Positions 60,035 to 64,000 of a stretch of 64,000 bases of DNA are shown here, in pieces. The DNA is taken from NCBI RefSeq assembly GCF_021495345.1, contig NZ_CP099397.1:5029001-5093000 (forward strand), in the 5' to 3' direction. The position numbers and the translations under genes are program-made. The stretch's first letter is position 1. Each line of letters begins with the position of its first letter. The DNA is from Pseudomonas hydrolytica (GTDB lineage: Bacteria > Pseudomonadota > Gammaproteobacteria > Pseudomonadales > Pseudomonadaceae). The notes below the pieces were generated by a model that did no database searches, was not told the DNA's origin, and saw only the letters and a program-made list of their open reading frames with translations.

Positions 60035-61158
60035 ACACCGCCAGGTGGGCTTTGAGTTTGAGAAAAGGCAGCTCGATCAACCTGTAGCAAAGTATCGCCC
60101 CCCCCCCACGACACGAGAAAGCTAACGACAACAGCCGCCAGCGTCTGCAACACGGGCAATGCGCCATCAGCGGACGCCACGAGCGGATACAGCAGATAGA
60201 ATTGCACTGGCACGTGCACCAGATAGAGGGAGTAGGAAATAGACCCGAAGTGATTGAACAATGGGTTGATAAACAGACCCTTTACCCAATTGGCCAGTCC
60301 TAGACTGCAAAGCAACAAGCCGCCCCAAAGCACAGCCTCTACGTCGTGATAGAACGGCATAACCGTGAGTGCCAACTTCTGGCCTGTCATGCCGTACCAA
60401 CGCATGAGCCAGAGTAGCGCCGCGAGCGATACCGCGGCCAGCAATGCCTGGCGCCGAGGGTAATCCAACAACCAAGAACAGCCTTGGCGCAAGTAGACCC
60501 AGCCGCATAATCCACCCACCAAAAAGGCTGGTCCACGCCCAAATATAGAGGACTGAATCCAATCATTGCGATGATCAACCAGCCACTGTGGTTGTAGAAA
60601 GAAATATATATGCAGAACCAGCCAAGACAGGCCAGCTACCACCACCAGCCAGCGTCCCACTCGATAGCGCAACCCCAGCATGATCCAAGGTAGCAGAATG
60701 TAAAACTGCAGTTCCGTGCACAATGACCACCACGGCACACTGAACGGAAACACCTCGAAGCCGACGGGTATGAATAGCAGCGCTTTGAATGCCGCAGTTT
60801 TACCAGTTATCCACCAGGCAACCAAAATCGCCAGATAATACAGCGGCACAACCCTCAGTATTCGTGCGGAATAAAACTTAACAACATCCACTCGCTCGCC
60901 ACTGCCGGCTGCCAAAACAAAGGGCTGAACAAGCAGAAATCCACTTAGCACGAAGAACAACGTGACACCAGTGTTGCCTGCCGCCATTATCTGGATCCAA
61001 ACTGGTGAACTCTCGAACGAGAAACGACCGCCCGTGCCGAGAATGCCGACATAGTGGAACAACACAACCAAGATAATGGCCCAGCCCCTCAGGGACTCTA
61101 ACTGCGGCAGATAGCGCTGAGGGGAACGCAGTCCCGCAGGGGCTGAAGAGCTTTCCAT
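60025..61158 (-). CDS. Acyltransferase 3 (OafA-type O-acetyltransferase), C-terminus frame-altered at a C/G run
   Basis: A 377-residue membrane acyltransferase with about ten helices; it starts MESSSAPAGLRSPQRYLPQL, with the catalytic-type His in VVLFHYVGI and family motifs FFVLSGFLLV and FYSARILRVVPLYYLAIL. It would O-acylate a surface polysaccharide. The last ~25 residues (after SFLVSWGGG) are not family-like. With one G fewer in the run, the frame reads YRLIELPFLKLKAHL, the usual C-terminus, and would stop at 59997. The start overlaps the methyltransferase stop by 1 bp. Confidence 0.85.
   Translation of the reverse strand: MESSSAPAGLRSPQRYLPQLESLRGWAIILVVLFHYVGILGTGGRFSFESSPVWIQIMAAGNTGVTLFFVLSGFLLVQPFVLAAGSGERVDVVKFYSARILRVVPLYYLAILVAWWITGKTAAFKALLFIPVGFEVFPFSVPWWSLCTELQFYILLPWIMLGLRYRVGRWLVVVAGLSWLVLHIYFFLQPQWLVDHRNDWIQSSIFGRGPAFLVGGLCGWVYLRQGCSWLLDYPRRQALLAAVSLAALLWLMRWYGMTGQKLALTVMPFYHDVEAVLWGGLLLCSLGLANWVKGLFINPLFNHFGSISYSLYLVHVPVQFYLLYPLVASADGALPVLQTLAAVVVSFLVSWGGGDTLLQVDRAAFSQTQSPPGGVQR
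60098..60107. repeat. Ten-base C run inside the acyltransferase gene
   Basis: Ten consecutive C on the plus strand (G in the coding strand) within codons for Trp-Gly-Gly-Gly. Runs of this length slip during replication. A nine-base run would join the upstream frame to a canonical C-terminus; an eight-base run would give a nearby stop. A sequencing error in the run is the main alternative. Confidence 0.85.
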
Positions 61159-61913
61159 CAGTCTTGCTTGGCCACCACAGCGGTATTCAATCGCTTGAGT
61201 TTGCGCATGTTCTCCAAGTGTTTGCTGGCATGAACGTAGAACGCGCGCATTTTCGCCGCCGTGTTGTCGCTACGATCGTCAAAAAGCAGCTTGAGCAGCT
61301 CAGAGTCCTGGCTCCGGTCCCCGCCAGCCTTGCGCAACACGCCCAAGCCAAAGCCATGATTGAAGGTGAACGTTTCATGCTGGCCACGGATCTCCTCCCA
61401 GAATTTCCATGCGCCAAAGTCCTGCAAGCGGGCTTGTACGTCGTGGAAGAGGATGATGCCGCCCGGTTTGACCTTGGGATACCAACTGGCGAAATCCTCG
61501 CTGACCGCCTCATAGGTGTGGAAGCCGTCGATGTGCAGCAGCTCGATGCTGTCTTCGTCGAAATGGCGCAGCGCGTCGTTGAAGAACATGCGCATCAGGT
61601 AGGAAAAGCCATGATAGTTCTGACGATTATGGTTGTTCACCGCAGTGAACACTGCCTCATCATATTTGTCGGTGTGCTCGTCACCTTCAAAGGTATCGAC
61701 GGCATAGCACAGACCGTCGATTTCGTTCTCCTTCATGGACTGGCAGAAGGTGAAATAAGACAGTCCCTTATGTGTGCCGAGTTCGACCAACAGCTTCGGT
61801 CTAATGGCGGCCACTAGGTCATAACCGAACGGTAGGTGATCGACCCAGGTGCTGAACACCATATGTAAGGGCTCGAAATGACGGATCGACGGCGGCATGT
61901 ACACATGGGTCAT
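61158..61913 (-). CDS. Class I SAM-dependent methyltransferase (Methyltransferase_24 type)
   Basis: A 251-residue protein with SAM-binding motif I LLVELGTHKGLSYFTF (residues 41-56), an acidic motif II (AVDTFEGD), and HIDGFHTYEAVSEDFASWYP and GGIILFHDVQ, as in the TylF/cephalosporin-hydroxylase-like family found in glycan loci. It likely methylates a sugar of the surface glycan. It is directly coupled to the acyltransferase by a TGATG overlap. Confidence 0.82.
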   Translation of the reverse strand: MTHVYMPPSIRHFEPLHMVFSTWVDHLPFGYDLVAAIRPKLLVELGTHKGLSYFTFCQSMKENEIDGLCYAVDTFEGDEHTDKYDEAVFTAVNNHNRQNYHGFSYLMRMFFNDALRHFDEDSIELLHIDGFHTYEAVSEDFASWYPKVKPGGIILFHDVQARLQDFGAWKFWEEIRGQHETFTFNHGFGLGVLRKAGGDRSQDSELLKLLFDDRSDNTAAKMRAFYVHASKHLENMRKLKRLNTAVVAKQD

Positions 61914-61999
61914 TCTTATAGTTCCTGCTCAGTGTCTAGATTGTTGTCGCGACCGGGTCGCGGCTGATACTGCGTCGCGCTTTCCGTTGCTACGGGACT

Positions 62000-62995
62000 C
62001 TATGTCATATCCAAAGCTAATTCCCTGCTGCGCTCCTTGCTGCGCTCATCGGCATACATGTCCTCGTTCCGCTCCGCGCAGCGTTGCACGCGATGCATGC
62101 CTCTCTCTACCGAATGCTTCAGATAACGCAGCGCGGAACCCGGTATCTTCCCCAACAGGATCGGCTCCACGGTCGGCGAACGGAACGACTCACCCAGCAA
62201 TTCGGTAAGCTGCTCGCGCTGACGATTCAGAATCGTCTCGCGCTGTGCGACTTCCGAGGTAGTCACTCCACCGTGCAACTGATGGAAAGAACCTTCACCG
62301 GCCAACATGAACGAGCGGGTTCGCGGATGCATGGCCGCCTTACGATACAGATAGAGATTTAGTGCCCCACCCCCAGGCAGATCGAACCGCTCATCGGCCT
62401 GGCCGATATCGCGAAATACCTCAGAGTCCAAGAATAGGCAGTTGCACTCCATAAACGGATGAAAGATTCCGTTGGGGTTGGCGCCGCTGAGGCAAGAAAT
62501 CTCGAACAGGCGATAGCCGTTGCGCTGCCAGTCGATGCCTTCCAGCAGGCGCTGCTCGTGTTCTTGGCTGTAGCCGCGGCTGAGGTGGAATTGCTGCTCG
62601 TGCTCACCGAGGTGATAGCCGGGTACCACTGCCATCGCCTCGGACGTTATTCGTCGCGCCATCAGCGCATACTGCACCACACCCGGCGTGACCATGCGTG
62701 CACCATCGATCATCAGACCGATGAATAGCCCCTGGGCCTGAGCAAAGGCAAAGTTGATCGCCGCTGCCGGGGAAACACCTGGCTCGTCACGCAGGAAGTA
62801 GCGAAAATTTCCCGGCAGGGCAGCTATCGCCTCGACGTCCATATTTCGCTGTGAGCGGTTCTCCACCACTATCACTTCGTAATCGTCGGCCAGGACACCC
62901 TGCTGATAACCTGGGCTCAGGCTGATCAAGGTATTGAGCGCCTGGCGCGGCATATCGTAGACGATCACGATGATCGACAGCAGCGGGCGACTCAT
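62000..62995 (-). CDS. Family 2 glycosyltransferase
   Basis: A 331-residue GT-A fold glycosyltransferase starting MSRPLLSIIVIVYDMPRQAL. The nucleotide-sugar domain includes YEVIVVENRSQRN and LMIDGARMVTPGVV, where a DGA segment stands in place of the usual DxD. The motif GEGSFHQLHGGVTT near residue 241 is shared with the neighbour. The last ~40 residues are charged and helical. It overlaps the next glycosyltransferase by 4 bp. The sugar is unknown. Confidence 0.85.
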   Translation of the reverse strand: MSRPLLSIIVIVYDMPRQALNTLISLSPGYQQGVLADDYEVIVVENRSQRNMDVEAIAALPGNFRYFLRDEPGVSPAAAINFAFAQAQGLFIGLMIDGARMVTPGVVQYALMARRITSEAMAVVPGYHLGEHEQQFHLSRGYSQEHEQRLLEGIDWQRNGYRLFEISCLSGANPNGIFHPFMECNCLFLDSEVFRDIGQADERFDLPGGGALNLYLYRKAAMHPRTRSFMLAGEGSFHQLHGGVTTSEVAQRETILNRQREQLTELLGESFRSPTVEPILLGKIPGSALRYLKHSVERGMHRVQRCAERNEDMYADERSKERSRELALDMT

Positions 62996-63915
62996 TGTGG
63001 TTGCACCTTGTCCAGCGAATGGCGAATGAAGCGGTAGACGCTCGGGTGCGGGGAGCCAAACAGGATCGGCCGTACGCTGGGCGGCGCGCGATCATCGCCA
63101 CGCAATGCGCGATCCTGATCGTCCAGCTGCTTGTAAATCACATCACGCTCGGCTTTGCGCGTGCCGGTGGTAACGCCCCCGTGAAACTGGTGGAAGGAGC
63201 CCTCGCCGAACAGCATGTAGAACGGCGTGTCTGGGTATTCCAGCAGGCGCTTGTAGAGGTCCAGGTTGGCGTTGCCGCCGCCGAAGTCGTTGTAGCGCGA
63301 ATCCACTCCCCCCAGCGCCTTCCATTTCCGCACGGACATTGCAATGAAATTGCTTTCGTAATTACTCTGGAAAAAACCGCCCTGACAGGAGCCGCTGAGC
63401 ACCGCGATGTCAAACAGGCGATAGCCGTCCTGCGGCCACTCGATGCTCCTGAGCAGCTCCGCTTCAGCCTCCTCGTCATAGCCTTCGTTGACCGCCACCT
63501 GCTGCAGCTTGTGGCCAATGTGGTATCCGGGGGCCGAAACGGCCGCCTCGGACTCTAGGCGGAAGGCGTCCAGCGCCAGTCTGACGACCCCAGGCGACAA
63601 CATGCGCGCACCATCGATCATGATCGCAACGTGACTGCCACGGGCCTGGGCCGCACCAAAATTGATGGCATGTACCGGCGTGCGCTGAGTCTCCTGGCGG
63701 TGGAAGTAGCGAACGTTGCCGGCATAGCGCATCGCCCGCTCACGCCCTAGGAGCCTGTCCGAGTGGTTCTCGACCACTATCACCTCGTATTCGCGCTCCC
63801 GCACGCCATGCTGGTATTCAGGGCTCAACGAAAGGAGCGTTTTCTCAGCCTGATCCGGCATCCTGTACACGATCACGACGATCGAAAGCCGTGGCTTGCG
63901 GCGAAACAAGGCCAT
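62992..63915 (-). CDS. Family 2 glycosyltransferase, paralogue of the neighbouring gene
   Basis: A 307-residue glycosyltransferase starting MALFRRKPRLSIVVIVYRMP. It shares the whole motif plan with the gene at 62000-62995: LLSLSPEYQHGV, YEVIVVENHS, IMIDGARMLSPGVV, GYRLFDIAVLSGSCQGGFFQ and GEGSFHQFHGGVTT. The pair probably arose by tandem duplication. It lies 13 bp downstream of a partial gene at the right edge. Confidence 0.85.
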   Translation of the reverse strand: MALFRRKPRLSIVVIVYRMPDQAEKTLLSLSPEYQHGVREREYEVIVVENHSDRLLGRERAMRYAGNVRYFHRQETQRTPVHAINFGAAQARGSHVAIMIDGARMLSPGVVRLALDAFRLESEAAVSAPGYHIGHKLQQVAVNEGYDEEAEAELLRSIEWPQDGYRLFDIAVLSGSCQGGFFQSNYESNFIAMSVRKWKALGGVDSRYNDFGGGNANLDLYKRLLEYPDTPFYMLFGEGSFHQFHGGVTTGTRKAERDVIYKQLDDQDRALRGDDRAPPSVRPILFGSPHPSVYRFIRHSLDKVQPQ

Positions 63916-63928
63916 GTCCGTCCCTCAC

Positions 63929-64000
63929 TCAGCGCGCATAAGCGCGCAATTGCTGATACATGGTCTGCAAAGCTTTCGGCAGCGGTTGCTCGAGCTGCTG
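63929..64000 (-). CDS. 3' end of an unidentified gene (continues beyond the window)
   Basis: On the minus strand an open frame enters at base 64000 and ends with TGA at 63929-63931, encoding 23 residues that end ALQTMYQQLRAYAR. It has the spacing and strand of the operon that continues into the two glycosyltransferases. It is too short to identify. Confidence 0.6.
   Translation of the reverse strand, partial: QQLEQPLPKALQTMYQQLRAYAR

Noticed and set aside
61948..61962. CGCGAC-CGG-GTCGCG hairpin between glycosyltransferase and methyltransferase genes
   Set aside because: Short, no T-run, and genes on both sides are on the same strand; no reason to call it a terminator or operator.

Overview
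This window is a piece of a Pseudomonas chromosome. The gene order algC-argB, pyrE/crc, rph/yicC-gmk-rpoZ-spoT-ridA, oxyR-recG, hup, rubredoxin reductase/rubredoxin, phoBR-ubiA-ubiC is the familiar Pseudomonas core order. The 16S rRNA variable regions look like the P. mendocina/oleovorans group, judged by eye. Coding density and third-position GC are high throughout, except in the rRNA operon and in the last ~7 kb.

Layout. 1-13.6 kb: housekeeping genes for sugar-phosphate, arginine and pyrimidine metabolism, catabolite control (crc), RNA maturation, nucleotide metabolism, the stringent response (spoT), and a LysE exporter/AraC regulator/epimerase group. 13.8-29.3 kb: oxyR-recG, a YbaK-HDOD fusion, HU, rubredoxin electron transfer, a reduced BCCT-type transporter, an outer-membrane protein, a CNNM/CorC-like protein, phoB-phoR split by a long near-palindromic insertion, and ubiA/ubiC. 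29.3-44.3 kb: a compact second flagellar locus of the lateral/Flag-2 type. One arm is lafK-fliE-F-G-H-I-J-flgM-flgN; the divergent arm is fliM-N-P-Q-R-flhB-flhA; a convergent PilZ gene follows. Rod, hook, filament, stator and FliA-type sigma genes are absent from the window, so the locus holds only the export gate, ATPase, MS ring, switch and regulators. 44.6-50.3 kb: a complete rRNA operon on the minus strand (16S, tRNA-Ile, tRNA-Ala, 23S, 5S), driven by three tandem near-identical promoters and ending in a strong terminator. 50.4-57.3 kb: a glutaryl-CoA degradation group (CoA-transferase, gcdH, LysR regulator) and the three-subunit proton-translocating transhydrogenase pntAA-pntAB-pntB. 57.3-64 kb: the edge of a cell-surface glycan locus with a sulfatase, a 2OG-Fe(II) oxygenase, an O-acyltransferase 3, a methyltransferase and two paralogous family 2 glycosyltransferases; it continues past the right edge.

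Main points of interest. (1) A ten-base C/G run lies inside the C-terminal coding part of the O-acyltransferase, and a one-base change would restore the usual family C-terminus, as in a phase-variable surface-modification gene. (2) In the second flagellar locus FliM lacks its N-terminal CheY-binding peptide while FliN begins with a look-alike of it, and the FliG torque helix has lost its acidic pair. (3) A ~142-bp palindromic element lies between phoB and phoR. (4) GTAGGGTGCGCC-type dyad repeats occur at three intergenic sites. (5) The rRNA operon has triple promoters with identical 16-bp spacers.
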